From positions 1 to 64,000 of the forward strand of contig JAKQLF010000179.1 of the NCBI GenBank assembly GCA_029567325.1: a stretch of DNA of 64,000 bases, in the 5' to 3' direction. Of this stretch, positions 25,681 through 33,701 are shown one piece after another. The stretch comes from Bacteroidota bacterium. GTDB lineage: Bacteria; Bacteroidota; Bacteroidia; Chitinophagales; Saprospiraceae. Every line of letters starts with the position of its first letter. Within the stretch, counting starts at the first letter, position 1. The position numbers were made by a program, and so were the translations under genes. The notes under the pieces are model-generated. The model was not told the origin of the DNA and did not search any database. It saw nothing but the letters and a program-made list of their open reading frames with translations.

Positions 25681-27417
25681 ATGACAAGACTTATTATTGA
25701 TGGGATAGACTACACCTCTGTAGCTTCTGGACTCGATAGATACGATATACTATTCAAGGAAAACAATTCTAAAACAATTATCAAGTCAATTTCAACTGAA
25801 ATTGTATTGAAGGATCGAGGTTATGACCTTATTAAGAATTTGTTTTTCAGCTCTTGTGCAGGATTCTTAAATGAAATAAAAGCCGAAATACAAATTGATC
25901 TTTGTGGTAAAACTACCTTTTTGGGCAAAATCACTGCTGAAGGTGCAGAAGATTGTGAAGATAAGAAGGAGGCTACCATACTATTCAAAGGAGAGACACA
26001 GGAACAATCAGCCTATCAAAGATTGTCTACTCAGTACTTATGGGAGAATGGATTCATGGACGCCACTGAACAACCTATTGTCTATTACAACCACCAGAAT
26101 TATAACTCCATCAACATTTTGATGATCAGGACAGCATTTGAGTTTGTTCTCTGGCCAGTAGTTCTATTATCAAAAGTCATCGCCGGCGCAATAGTAGCCA
26201 TTTGCAACGCTATAAACTTAATCCCATTTGTTGACATCGACTGTCCATCATTCGATGATGTGGACATCATCGACAACCTCACTGAGAATATTGACGCCTC
26301 ATTTACTGGAAATGGTCGTTGGTCAACTTCAATAATCGCCCGTGAAGCTATCCAATACCAATGTGACCAACTAGGTTTAAACTTTGTCTCATCAATCCTT
26401 AATTCACCTTCATCGCAATATTACAATATGGCTATCTTCTCATTGCAAGGAGGAAGGTTTGGGACCTATAAGGACACAACTAAACAGGAGCGATTGAGTG
26501 TATTTGACTACAATGCTCCCCTACTCACAACCTTCGAATTTATGGACAGCATCAAAGACTTATTTTATGCAGACTATAAGATCATTGGAAATACACTTTT
26601 CTTTGAAGACAATGACTTCTTTGATCAGTTTAGGGTTTTACCTCTTACTACTGGCAAGTGTTTGAATATGTGTTACTCATACGACACAAATGAGAGTTAC
26701 GCCTATTTGGACGCACAATATACTATCGATGCTTTTGATCAAGAGGGCGCTAAAGCCTTCAATCCAAATCACACCAACAAATTAGAGTTTAATTCTCCGC
26801 CAATAGAAGCCCAAAAAGGAGCCAAGTCAATTCCTATACCTTATTCCCCTTCAAGATTCATGTATGACCGTGAAAGTGCCCTACGTAGGTCATTTTTTGA
26901 CTTTGATGTAGTGCTTGACGACTTCAAGTCTGGACAAACTCTCTCCATCGGTATAAATGGCCTTTTCAATGTTGGTAGCATCAAAGCTGCAAAGCGAAAT
27001 AATGATCTTATACTTTCTGGATCCTCAACTGAAGGGTACAAGCTTTTGATCCTCGAGGACGGCTTCAATAGATTAGACGCCAAGGTTGTCAAAAGACCTT
27101 TCAAAACTATTGAGAATGTGGCAGGCAGAAGAGTCTTTTATGAGTACAATTATCCACTTTATCTGAGAGGCGATGACAGCTTAGAAAATCGCTTAAAAAA
27201 ATGGAATCCAAGAGTTTCAAAAAACAACCTTACCACAAAGCCAATTACCTTATCATGCGATTGTGACAACATAGACTATTTGGTAAATAGTCCTAATGCG
27301 ATTTATATCAACTCAACCCATGGGAAAGCATTCCCGGGACAAATAGAGCTAAAAATTGATCATAAAGAGGGTAAGGCGGAACTGATTTTGAGTGAAATCA
27401 AGATAAAATGCAAGTAA
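25681..27417 (+). CDS. Unknown 578-aa element protein, possibly phage-structural
   Basis: Starts at the ATG at 25681 (TRLIIDGIDYTSV...); the in-frame extension to 25615 is His/Lys-rich and looks non-coding. The first ~110 residues are beta-rich, with KSISTEIVLKDRGYDLIKNLFF. A hydrophobic stretch at about 140-175 (FEFVLWPVVLLSKVIAGAIVAICNAINLIPF) could be two membrane helices. The remainder is beta-rich and ends in a short CDCDN plus LSEIKIKCK. The start resembles tail-type beta-sandwich proteins of Bacteroidota prophages, but I cannot place it in a family. Confidence 0.55.
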   Translation: MTRLIIDGIDYTSVASGLDRYDILFKENNSKTIIKSISTEIVLKDRGYDLIKNLFFSSCAGFLNEIKAEIQIDLCGKTTFLGKITAEGAEDCEDKKEATILFKGETQEQSAYQRLSTQYLWENGFMDATEQPIVYYNHQNYNSINILMIRTAFEFVLWPVVLLSKVIAGAIVAICNAINLIPFVDIDCPSFDDVDIIDNLTENIDASFTGNGRWSTSIIAREAIQYQCDQLGLNFVSSILNSPSSQYYNMAIFSLQGGRFGTYKDTTKQERLSVFDYNAPLLTTFEFMDSIKDLFYADYKIIGNTLFFEDNDFFDQFRVLPLTTGKCLNMCYSYDTNESYAYLDAQYTIDAFDQEGAKAFNPNHTNKLEFNSPPIEAQKGAKSIPIPYSPSRFMYDRESALRRSFFDFDVVLDDFKSGQTLSIGINGLFNVGSIKAAKRNNDLILSGSSTEGYKLLILEDGFNRLDAKVVKRPFKTIENVAGRRVFYEYNYPLYLRGDDSLENRLKKWNPRVSKNNLTTKPITLSCDCDNIDYLVNSPNAIYINSTHGKAFPGQIELKIDHKEGKAELILSEIKIKCK

Positions 27418-27452
27418 ATCACAAACAAATTGATTAGATAAAAAAGTAGACA

Positions 27453-28022
27453 ATGCCAAAAAAAAGTGATTTAACCTATGAGCATGAACTTTTTGCTTTA
27501 CATTATGCGAAAAGCTTTGATTCATTAGCTAGCTACAAGAAAAGTCATGCCTCCATACTTAGAGACGAAGCAAATAAACTGCTTGAAAGCCCTCAAGTTT
27601 GGGAAAAAATTATTGCTACAGCATTACAAAAAGAACTTATTAGTAATCCAATAATAAACCAAGTCTTAGACGAATATAGACGGCTTCAATTATTATTTAA
27701 GCAAAGCCCTTTTGAGGTGTACATTTCATTTACAAAGCCAAGAAGAAAAAAAGATCTTGATAATTTGGATCCGGTTGAGTCAATAACAACTATGGTCCAA
27801 GTTTATCATTTTTTCGGGCTACTGCCTTGCACTATCTTCTTGTATGAAACAAAGAAATCGCTGCAACGGGAGTTTGAATTTTTCAACTTTCTTTTACGAA
27901 GGCATCCAAAGATGATAAAACACATTCACGAATTAAATAAAATCCTTCCGACGGGCCATACATCGTTTGATGATATCTTAGATCAATGCAGTGTGAAGCT
28001 TGAACTTGGAGAAGGGAATTAA
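27453..28022 (+). CDS. Terminase small-subunit-like protein
   Basis: 189 aa. Residues 7-55 follow the TerS helix-turn-helix pattern: LTYEHELFALHY, then AKSFDSLASYKKSH, then EANKLLESPQVWEKI. This compares with the usual LTxxQxxFxxxY, xxxNAxxAAxxAGY, LLxxPxVxxxI with nearly the same spacing, although the AGY part is shorter. The C-terminal ~130 residues (YRRLQLLFKQSPFEVYISF, FGLLPCTIFLYE) match nothing I know. No large terminase subunit is nearby, as in phage satellites that redirect helper packaging. The match is by pattern only. Confidence 0.45.
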   Translation: MPKKSDLTYEHELFALHYAKSFDSLASYKKSHASILRDEANKLLESPQVWEKIIATALQKELISNPIINQVLDEYRRLQLLFKQSPFEVYISFTKPRRKKDLDNLDPVESITTMVQVYHFFGLLPCTIFLYETKKSLQREFEFFNFLLRRHPKMIKHIHELNKILPTGHTSFDDILDQCSVKLELGEGN

Positions 28023-28041
28023 GGTATAAAAAATAAATACT

Positions 28042-28080
28042 AAAGCCTGGTCCTACACTGCCATTGGACCAGGCTTTTTT
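28042..28080. terminator. Bidirectional terminator inside the element
   Basis: A perfect 12-bp stem AAAGCCTGGTCC/GGACCAGGCTTT (28042-28053 with 28066-28077) followed by TTT; an A-rich tract on the left serves the other strand. It separates the convergent genes at 27453 and 28083. Confidence 0.85.
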
Positions 28081-28082
28081 AA

Positions 28083-28577
28083 TTATGGTTTTCTATTATA
28101 CCAGCTTGCTACATCATCAAAAGTCTTTGGCTCGTCTCCTCTTTGCCAGAATAGTTCCTTTCTCCTCAGTTCACCAAAGGACCACATGAGGGCAATTTGA
28201 GAAAAATAGAGGTCAAAAACTTTGTCCGAATCGCTTAAACCTGAAATTTTAAAATGACTTTGAAACTTTTCGATAATTCTACAACACCTTATTGTAGTTT
28301 CTTTTTTCTCGCTTTCTTCCTGATCGTTGAAGATTAAAAAAACCACCTCATTGTGATATGGCTTTATCCAGTTTACAGGATTGCAAGGAATGACTCTAAT
28401 CAAGTCGCCTGGAAATATATTGCCGTGATCATTGAAGTCTTCAAATGTATCGATAACAGTCATCCATTGATCCAATGCACCAACTGACTGGTATCTGAGA
28501 GAGCCTCCATCTGGGAAGATTGCCTTTATTTTTAAAATGGCCTCCTTGGGAAAATTTGAAAATTTAAATTTGCTCAT
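28083..28577 (-). CDS. Unknown protein, 164 aa
   Basis: Soluble, no signal. It contains LRYQSVGALDQWMTVIDTFEDFND, WIKPYHNEVVFLIFNDQEESEKKETTIRCCRII and a C-terminal ALMWSFGELRRKELFWQRGDEP. Second gene of a two-gene reverse-strand unit, 11 bases after the DUF2693-like gene. I do not recognise the family. Confidence 0.55.
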   Translation of the reverse strand: MSKFKFSNFPKEAILKIKAIFPDGGSLRYQSVGALDQWMTVIDTFEDFNDHGNIFPGDLIRVIPCNPVNWIKPYHNEVVFLIFNDQEESEKKETTIRCCRIIEKFQSHFKISGLSDSDKVFDLYFSQIALMWSFGELRRKELFWQRGDEPKTFDDVASWYNRKP

Positions 28578-28588
28578 TTGTGTTTGTT

Positions 28589-29113
28589 TTATGCTGTTAG
28601 TAATCTTTCAATTCTGAATGATCTCCATGTTTCTACCCCTTCGATGTTTTCCATGTACCGGACAAACCCTTTTTCTACTGTGTCAAGCTTTCCAACGGAG
28701 ATAGCTAAGGCGTTCCTTAGCTCTCCCGTTTCCTTTGCAAATGAAATTGTGACTTCGCCTTGAAGCTTTATTCTCATGATGATCCATGCCTTTTTGAGAG
28801 CAATTGAGAAGCTTTCAGCAAGTCCAGATTTTACAATAGACCAAGCCATTTTGAATAGTTCGGAATTTGCCGACGGTTGAGGCTCTGGAGATACTTCAGG
28901 GAAAAGTCCCTGAAAGTATCTGTCAATCAATTCTTGTTCAACTGTGATCAATTTCTTTGCCTCAATCAGCTCATTTGCTGTCATTGATTCGGCTATTTGC
29001 TTGATCTCAGATTGTGCTGAAACACCTTTGTAATAAGTCTTTGTCGAGTCACTCATTTCAAAGTAGAAGTCAAAATTGTTTACTTGATCTGCGAAAGATT
29101 CTGTAGTAGTCAT
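28589..29113 (-). CDS. DUF2693-like (SH3 beta-barrel) protein
   Basis: 174 aa. The C-terminal ~55 residues fit DUF2693: VTISFAKETGELRNALAIS, then KGFVRYMENIEGVETWRSFRIERLL. Just before it is a helical motif LFKMAWSIVKSGLAESFSIALKKAWIIMR that often accompanies such proteins. The N-terminal ~85 residues are acidic and helical. DUF2693 proteins are common on Bacteroidota mobile elements; function unknown. Transcribed divergently from the XRE regulator, whose probable operator region is shared. Confidence 0.6.
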   Translation of the reverse strand: MTTTESFADQVNNFDFYFEMSDSTKTYYKGVSAQSEIKQIAESMTANELIEAKKLITVEQELIDRYFQGLFPEVSPEPQPSANSELFKMAWSIVKSGLAESFSIALKKAWIIMRIKLQGEVTISFAKETGELRNALAISVGKLDTVEKGFVRYMENIEGVETWRSFRIERLLTA

Positions 29114-29127
29114 AGTTTTTATTTAAT

Positions 29128-29250
29128 TTAGTGTTGCTATAATATTGTGACACTAAGTTAAGCATAATTATAACAATATGCAAGTATTACTAAATTATAT
29201 TTTAAATATTCATTAAATAATTTAGCGTTATTATAATTTTTATACTTTTG
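29128..29250. promoter_or_regulatory. Divergent control region with inverted repeats
   Basis: TTAGTGT (29128-29134) and ACACTAA (29150-29156) form a 7-bp inverted repeat with a 15-base spacer. GCATA/TATGC arms frame 29162-29181. TACTTTTG (29243-29250) is a -7 box 15 bases before the XRE ATG; I see no good -33 box. This is the likely binding region of the XRE protein. Confidence 0.45.
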
Positions 29251-29264
29251 TATAAAAAAGAATC

Positions 29265-29573
29265 ATGGCATTACTAAGAGTAAAAGAAATAATGACAAAC
29301 CAAGGTGTCTCTGGTGTAGAACTTTCCAGGATATTAGGTGTAACCCCTGCAACTGTGTCCAACATTGTAAATGGTACCCATTTCCCAAAACCTGACTTAC
29401 TCAAATCAATAGCGAGCGCTCTTGAAGTTGATATTAGAGAATTGTTTGTACCGACAAAAGAATCTCAACCTTTGGACATCATAGCAAAGGAGAAACATCG
29501 AATAATTTCTAATATTGAAGGATACCAATCCGAAATAAATAGAGAGCTACAAGAGTTGAAGTCAATCATTTAA
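29265..29573 (+). CDS. XRE-family helix-turn-helix regulator
   Basis: 102 aa. Residues 5-62 are a Cro/CI-type HTH: LRVKEIMTNQGVSGVELSRI, GVTPATVSNIVNGTHFPKPD and LKSIASALEVDIRELF. The C-terminal ~35 residues are a charged helix, probably for dimerisation. It is transcribed divergently from the DUF2693-like gene across a region with inverted repeats, the layout of a lysogeny-type switch. Whether it represses the element is an inference from position. Confidence 0.88.
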   Translation: MALLRVKEIMTNQGVSGVELSRILGVTPATVSNIVNGTHFPKPDLLKSIASALEVDIRELFVPTKESQPLDIIAKEKHRIISNIEGYQSEINRELQELKSII

Positions 29574-29594
29574 TTATCAATCTAAATCAGAAAC

Positions 29595-29945
29595 ATGTAC
29601 ATAGAAAAACTATCACAGGATCATTTAATACTTATATCAGATGCTTTAGATTTAAGGCTACTCATTTCTAAAGATTCAGCAATGGACGATTTTCAATTAA
29701 TTAGAGTTGCAGAAATCAAACAAAGACTTTCCAATCAATATGATCGATTGACTCAGTTAATGAAATCGTATATCATTGGCTGTCTTCATGATATGGTTTC
29801 TTTGAATACCCTTACAAAAAAGGACGTTCAGTCCATGGAACAAAATAATCCTGATAAATACAACCAGCTCTTACTAGTAATCGAACTGATCAATTTATTA
29901 CTCCTAAAAAAAGACAAACCCATTACACTTGCAAGATTCAAATAA
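29595..29945 (+). CDS. Unknown protein, 116 aa
   Basis: All-helical, soluble, no signal (LILISDALDLRLLISKDSAM, QRLSNQYDRLTQLMKSYIIG, YNQLLLVIELINLLLLKK). It follows the XRE gene by 21 bases in the same direction and is probably co-transcribed. No recognised family. Confidence 0.55.
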   Translation: MYIEKLSQDHLILISDALDLRLLISKDSAMDDFQLIRVAEIKQRLSNQYDRLTQLMKSYIIGCLHDMVSLNTLTKKDVQSMEQNNPDKYNQLLLVIELINLLLLKKDKPITLARFK

Positions 29946-29970
29946 CAATCAAAAAGCAATAGGCAAAAAC

Positions 29971-30207
29971 ATGGATAATTTTTTAAGACTAGAACTTCCA
30001 CAGCTCCAGGAAATAAATGAAAAGATGGATCTTATTCTCAAACGACTTGATTCAATTGAGGTCGGTTGGCTTACTGCCAAACAATTTCAAGATAAGTTTG
30101 AGATTTCCCAAAGCACATTCCAGTTGTGGAGAAATACCGGGCTCATCGTAACCAAGAAGATAGGCAAGCACGTTTTTGTTGATTTGAAAAAGACTTTTGA
30201 GGTATGA
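29971..30207 (+). CDS. Small DNA-binding protein with MerR/excisionase-type fold
   Basis: 78 aa from the ATG at 29971; the TTG at 29929 would overlap the previous gene. An N-terminal helix (LPQLQEINEKMDLILKRLDSIE), probably a coiled coil, precedes an HTH (WLTAKQFQDKFEISQSTFQLWRN) with a short wing (GLIVTKKIGKHVFVDLKKTF). This architecture is common for excisionase-like proteins of Bacteroidota elements and gives the island a second candidate after 20915. Confidence 0.7.
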   Translation: MDNFLRLELPQLQEINEKMDLILKRLDSIEVGWLTAKQFQDKFEISQSTFQLWRNTGLIVTKKIGKHVFVDLKKTFEV

Positions 30208-30299
30208 TTACTGTATAAAAGCGTTAATTAGCAATTTTATCACAGTTTTTTCGTTATAATTCTTACTTTGGCATCAAATATGCAACTGGAAATTAGCTT

Positions 30300-31427
30300 A
30301 TGGACACAAGGATAGAAATATACTCTCCCAGATTGGTGGGTCCTCGATTTAATGACCATGGACTTCCTCTTGAATTGCTTGAAGAAATAGGTGCTTTGGA
30401 AGATGTCACTATCGAATTAGCAAAGTGGCTGTATTTAAAAAACAACCCTAATAGAAAAAGAATTCCCCGAGGCTTTACTAATGGTATTTCAATCCAACTT
30501 GATTCAATTGAATCTGGTAGTACAATCTTACCTATTTCTTTGTTCATAGCCTCAAGTGGTCTTTTCCCTTCTTCAAAGTTAGAGTATTTTGAGCATGCTA
30601 GTAAACATCTTGTAAATGCAATTCAGGCGGCTGAAAACAAACAAGATGTTACAGAATATATGCCAGAGGAGCTTTTAAGTTACTTTAATAAAATTGGTAG
30701 AAAACTACAATCAAATGAGAGTATTGAATTCACTCCTAAAAATGTGACGAAAGCTCGGCTTACAAAAGAAACTAGGAAGAGATTAATACTGGCTTCTACG
30801 AAAGCAAAAGACTATTTGGATGAGGTTACTATTAGAGGTTATATTTCAGAGATGGATAAGGCAAAAAACACCTTTCAAATTCAACAATTGGATAACCAAA
30901 GAATCACAGGGAAATTTTCTGATAATTTTGTAAGCGACCTACAAGATGCTTTTAATAACTTCGAAAATAAACAATTAGTAAAAATTGTTGGTACTGGTGA
31001 ATTCACTAGATACGATAAAATCGAGACAGTAAAACTTATAGAATCTTTTGAATTCTTAGATGAAAAAGATGTCCCATCAAGGCTCCAATCATTGGGGCTA
31101 CTTAAAGATGGCTGGCTTGATGGAGAAGGGAAGGCGATTAATAATAGCTTTATAAATTGGTTTTCAGATGAGTTTGAAAGAAACTTTAGCCCAGAACTTC
31201 CTCTCCCTTTCTTGTATCCAACACTTGATGGTGGAATCCAAGCCGAATGGTCAATAAATAACAATGAATTATCTGTGATAATAAATCCAGATCAGAATAT
31301 TGGTCTTCTTCATAATTTATCAATAATCGATGATGAAGAAATGTCATTTGAAATTTTCTTTGATGTAAAAGGGTGGGAAAAGCTAAATTCCTTTATAGCC
31401 AAACTGATCGGATCAAATGAAGGATAA
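30300..31427 (+). CDS. Unknown 375-aa protein, first of a two-gene module
   Basis: Soluble, no signal. The N-terminus IYSPRLVGPRFNDHGLPLELLEEIGALEDVTIELAKWLYLKNNPNRKRIP is typical of a family I recall from scattered bacterial accessory regions, without known function. The middle (TRKRLILASTKAKDYLDEVTIRGYISEMDKAKNTFQIQ) looks beta-rich. The next gene starts 11 bases before its stop, as in coupled pairs such as toxin-antitoxin or defence modules. It sits among variable cargo at the right part of the element. Confidence 0.65.
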   Translation: MDTRIEIYSPRLVGPRFNDHGLPLELLEEIGALEDVTIELAKWLYLKNNPNRKRIPRGFTNGISIQLDSIESGSTILPISLFIASSGLFPSSKLEYFEHASKHLVNAIQAAENKQDVTEYMPEELLSYFNKIGRKLQSNESIEFTPKNVTKARLTKETRKRLILASTKAKDYLDEVTIRGYISEMDKAKNTFQIQQLDNQRITGKFSDNFVSDLQDAFNNFENKQLVKIVGTGEFTRYDKIETVKLIESFEFLDEKDVPSRLQSLGLLKDGWLDGEGKAINNSFINWFSDEFERNFSPELPLPFLYPTLDGGIQAEWSINNNELSVIINPDQNIGLLHNLSIIDDEEMSFEIFFDVKGWEKLNSFIAKLIGSNEG

Positions 31428-31803
31428 CACTATTTTATTAAGACAAGTTCATCCTGCTTTTATTCAAGGAGAAAGGATTTCAGATCAAGTATTTTCCTCT
31501 CAAGTATTTAAACCAACTCAAAAGGATAATGGATTACTTTCAACATACAACGGTGATGAGTTTGATGCGATCTCAGCATATGAGCATTTTGTTTCTATGG
31601 AAATAGGTACCTCAATTGGTGTGGTGGGGGTTTCACATCAAGAGTGCAAAAATGTGTCTTTAAATGTAATAGCAGATAACATTCCTTTTAAGGGTCATTG
31701 CTCGATTGACTATACAGGTTTGAGTCAAAATGAAGTTTCAAAAAAATCAAAAGTTTTAAAAGTGTTTGCTTCTCAAAGAGGTTGGCTTTACCGTAAAAAT
31801 TAA
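31417..31803 (+). CDS. Unknown 128-aa protein, second of a two-gene module
   Basis: No signal. The motif LLRQVHPAFIQGERISDQVFSSQVFKPTQKD followed by LLSTYNGDEFDAISAYEHF occurs in a widespread small family that accompanies the preceding one. Beta-rich middle (SIGVVGVSHQECKNVSLNVI) and a GWLYRKN end. Function unknown; gene overlap (11 bases) shows it works with the upstream protein. Confidence 0.65.
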   Translation: MKDNTILLRQVHPAFIQGERISDQVFSSQVFKPTQKDNGLLSTYNGDEFDAISAYEHFVSMEIGTSIGVVGVSHQECKNVSLNVIADNIPFKGHCSIDYTGLSQNEVSKKSKVLKVFASQRGWLYRKN

Positions 31804-31902
31804 AATAAGGTATAATTTTTGAAACCAAAAATCTTCATTACGAGCTTCATCAGACAGTGAAAAAAACTTAGGCCAAAATGGCATCTTCAAACTTAATTCA
31901 AC

Positions 31903-32772
31903 TTAATCCAGCTTAATTCCTTCAAAAACCTCGTTGGGTATTGTGACTTTATCCGGCTTTAATATCGTCTTTATTGTATTGTCCATGTACTGGACTTTTA
32001 TTGTGCCTAATTTTGCAGTTTTGACCAGGTCGGTAAACCATACATATTCGAAATTAAAAGAAGGAACCTCCATAGGCCCAATTGGACCAACACATTTTAC
32101 AGATTTCTTAGATGTGCCTTTTTCTATAACTTTTTCCCCCACAGGGTCGTAACCCACAATTTCAACCCATATGTATTTTATCACTTTTTTAGTTGGATTC
32201 AAAAAACTGATTGATAAGGAGACTCCTTGGGTATATTGGCTTTCATCAAAGATTGACCAATTCGCTATTGCTACACCATCTGTTGAACACTTATCAATAA
32301 AAGATTTAAACTTTGCCAAAGATTTTTCTTTAGCAATCAACTTTTCAGCTTCCATTTCCTCATTCAGTCTTTTCAAATATAACTCTTTGTCCTCTTTCTC
32401 TCTCCTGATCTCAACCGATAAGTTCCTAGACTCGATCAGCAATGTTTCTAAATCAATTTTTTGGTTATTCTCAAAAGCAACCAATTCATTTTCATCAATT
32501 GTAACAAAAGTTTTATGTATGATGTATGGAAGGCTATCAATAAAGATCTCAAGGTAATCCACCTCCCTGCCGTTACACAACGCTTTTCTCGATACTGCTA
32601 CCTTTTGTTTATTGGATACTGAAATTGTAGGTTCTGGTATGCAACTATTCCGGAAAGTGCTGCCTATCTTGATTGTAATGTTGACTATTCCAAAACATGG
32701 TTGGTAGCTTTTGGTATTTGATATTCCTTGAAACCACAGGAAGGAGAAAAGAACTATAATAATTGTTTTCAT
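31903..32772 (-). CDS. Secreted unknown protein, 289 aa
   Basis: A signal peptide (KTIIIVLFSFLWFQGISNTKS) is followed by a ~100-residue domain with two Cys pairs (PCFGIVNI, NSCIPEP, ALCNGREVDYL), a charged coiled coil (SVEIRREKEDKELYLKRLNEEMEAEKLIAKEKSLAKFK) and a C-terminal beta domain (SLSISFLNPTKKVIKYIWVEIVGYDPVGE, fibronectin-like). Function unknown; it is cargo of the element with its partner at 32820. Confidence 0.6.
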   Translation of the reverse strand: MKTIIIVLFSFLWFQGISNTKSYQPCFGIVNITIKIGSTFRNSCIPEPTISVSNKQKVAVSRKALCNGREVDYLEIFIDSLPYIIHKTFVTIDENELVAFENNQKIDLETLLIESRNLSVEIRREKEDKELYLKRLNEEMEAEKLIAKEKSLAKFKSFIDKCSTDGVAIANWSIFDESQYTQGVSLSISFLNPTKKVIKYIWVEIVGYDPVGEKVIEKGTSKKSVKCVGPIGPMEVPSFNFEYVWFTDLVKTAKLGTIKVQYMDNTIKTILKPDKVTIPNEVFEGIKLD

Positions 32773-32819
32773 TACTTAAACATAATTTAAAATAAACAAA
32801 TAAAATCATTCCAAACTTC

Positions 32820-33413
32820 TCACCAATTCAAATCAGAAGTTTTAAACTCAAGCTGCCTAACTCCTTCGTCAAAAAATTCGACTTCAATAAGTAATCGAGA
32901 ACAGGATTTGAGCCTCTTTATAATGTCTTGCTCTCGATTGAGAAATATAGTTTCATTACTTCCATCAGACGGATCTTGATAATTGTATGTGATTGGCTTA
33001 CCTTCATCAAATTTCAGTCTTACAGCGTGATTGTAGCCACTAAGAAATTGACCCTTAGAAATCGATAAATAAACATCAATGTCTTTTGTTCTCCTTATGG
33101 TGAGATAAGCTTGTGACCCTCCATCATAAGGAAACTTAAATTGAAGGTCATCGAGTGCCTGGATCTGAGCATATTTATTTGTAATGCCATCCATCTGATT
33201 TAATTCTTGTTTATACTGCCATGTGTAAGGACTGTTTCTTCTGAGCTCTGCTCTGTCTATACTATCCTGGACTGCTAAAAGATTATCAATGCTGTCCTGA
33301 ATGTGAGTGTTTTGTTCTGAGTTAACTATATTAGAATTGTTATCATTCATTAACCCACCAATTACTACTATTAGAAGGAAGGCTACAAGAATCCAAAGTA
33401 AAGTTTTCTTCAT
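32820..33413 (-). CDS. Membrane-anchored unknown protein, 197 aa
   Basis: The N-terminal helix (KTLLWILVAFLLIVVIGGLM) has no clear cleavage site, so it may stay as an anchor. A polar coiled-coil-like linker (IQDSIDNLLAVQDSIDRAELRR) and a beta-rich domain (QFKFPYDGGSQAYLTIRRTKDIDVYLSISKGQF) follow. First gene of the reverse-strand pair at the right end of the element. No recognised family. Confidence 0.6.
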   Translation of the reverse strand: MKKTLLWILVAFLLIVVIGGLMNDNNSNIVNSEQNTHIQDSIDNLLAVQDSIDRAELRRNSPYTWQYKQELNQMDGITNKYAQIQALDDLQFKFPYDGGSQAYLTIRRTKDIDVYLSISKGQFLSGYNHAVRLKFDEGKPITYNYQDPSDGSNETIFLNREQDIIKRLKSCSRLLIEVEFFDEGVRQLEFKTSDLNW

Positions 33414-33616
33414 GGATATTATATTTTAGTTTTTTGACAAGTCTACGTAAATAGAAAAGGGAATACGGTCATTAGAAATTATATAACTAATAATTTATAT
33501 AGTACAATATTTATGCCAGCTATAATACTTGGATTGAAATCATATAAAAACTGTTTCGACTAAGCAAAATAGAAGGTTTAAATGATAGGGTTTACTAGAA
33601 CAAATAGCCTTTTAAT

Positions 33617-33635
33617 GTGCAAAATTCGTGCAAAA
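33617..33635. repeat. Right copy of the GTGCAAAA double motif
   Basis: GTGCAAAATTCGTGCAAAA differs in one base from 19039-19057 and has the same orientation. It lies 66 bases inside attR. Matching motifs near both ends of an element are expected for integrase arm-type sites. Confidence 0.55.
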
Positions 33636-33638
33636 AGA

Positions 33639-33664
33639 AAAAGCCCGTGTAGGAACGAGCTTTT
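33639..33664 (-). terminator. Element-supplied terminator for the CAT-anticodon tRNA
   Basis: AAAAGC-CGT/ACG-GCTTTT stem (33639-33648 with 33655-33664, one mismatch), with U-rich sequence after it on the reverse strand. It replaces the original terminator at 18814-18841. Confidence 0.55.
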
Positions 33665-33674
33665 CAAAATTTTA

Positions 33675-33699
33675 TAAGTATTTAATATTCAAATACTTA
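33675..33699. repeat. Perfect 9-bp inverted repeat next to attR
   Basis: TAAGTATTT (33675-33683) and AAATACTTA (33691-33699) with a 7-base spacer, ending two bases before the 49-bp repeat. It may be a second terminator or a binding site for an integration or excision protein. Confidence 0.5.
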
Positions 33700-33701
33700 C
33701 G

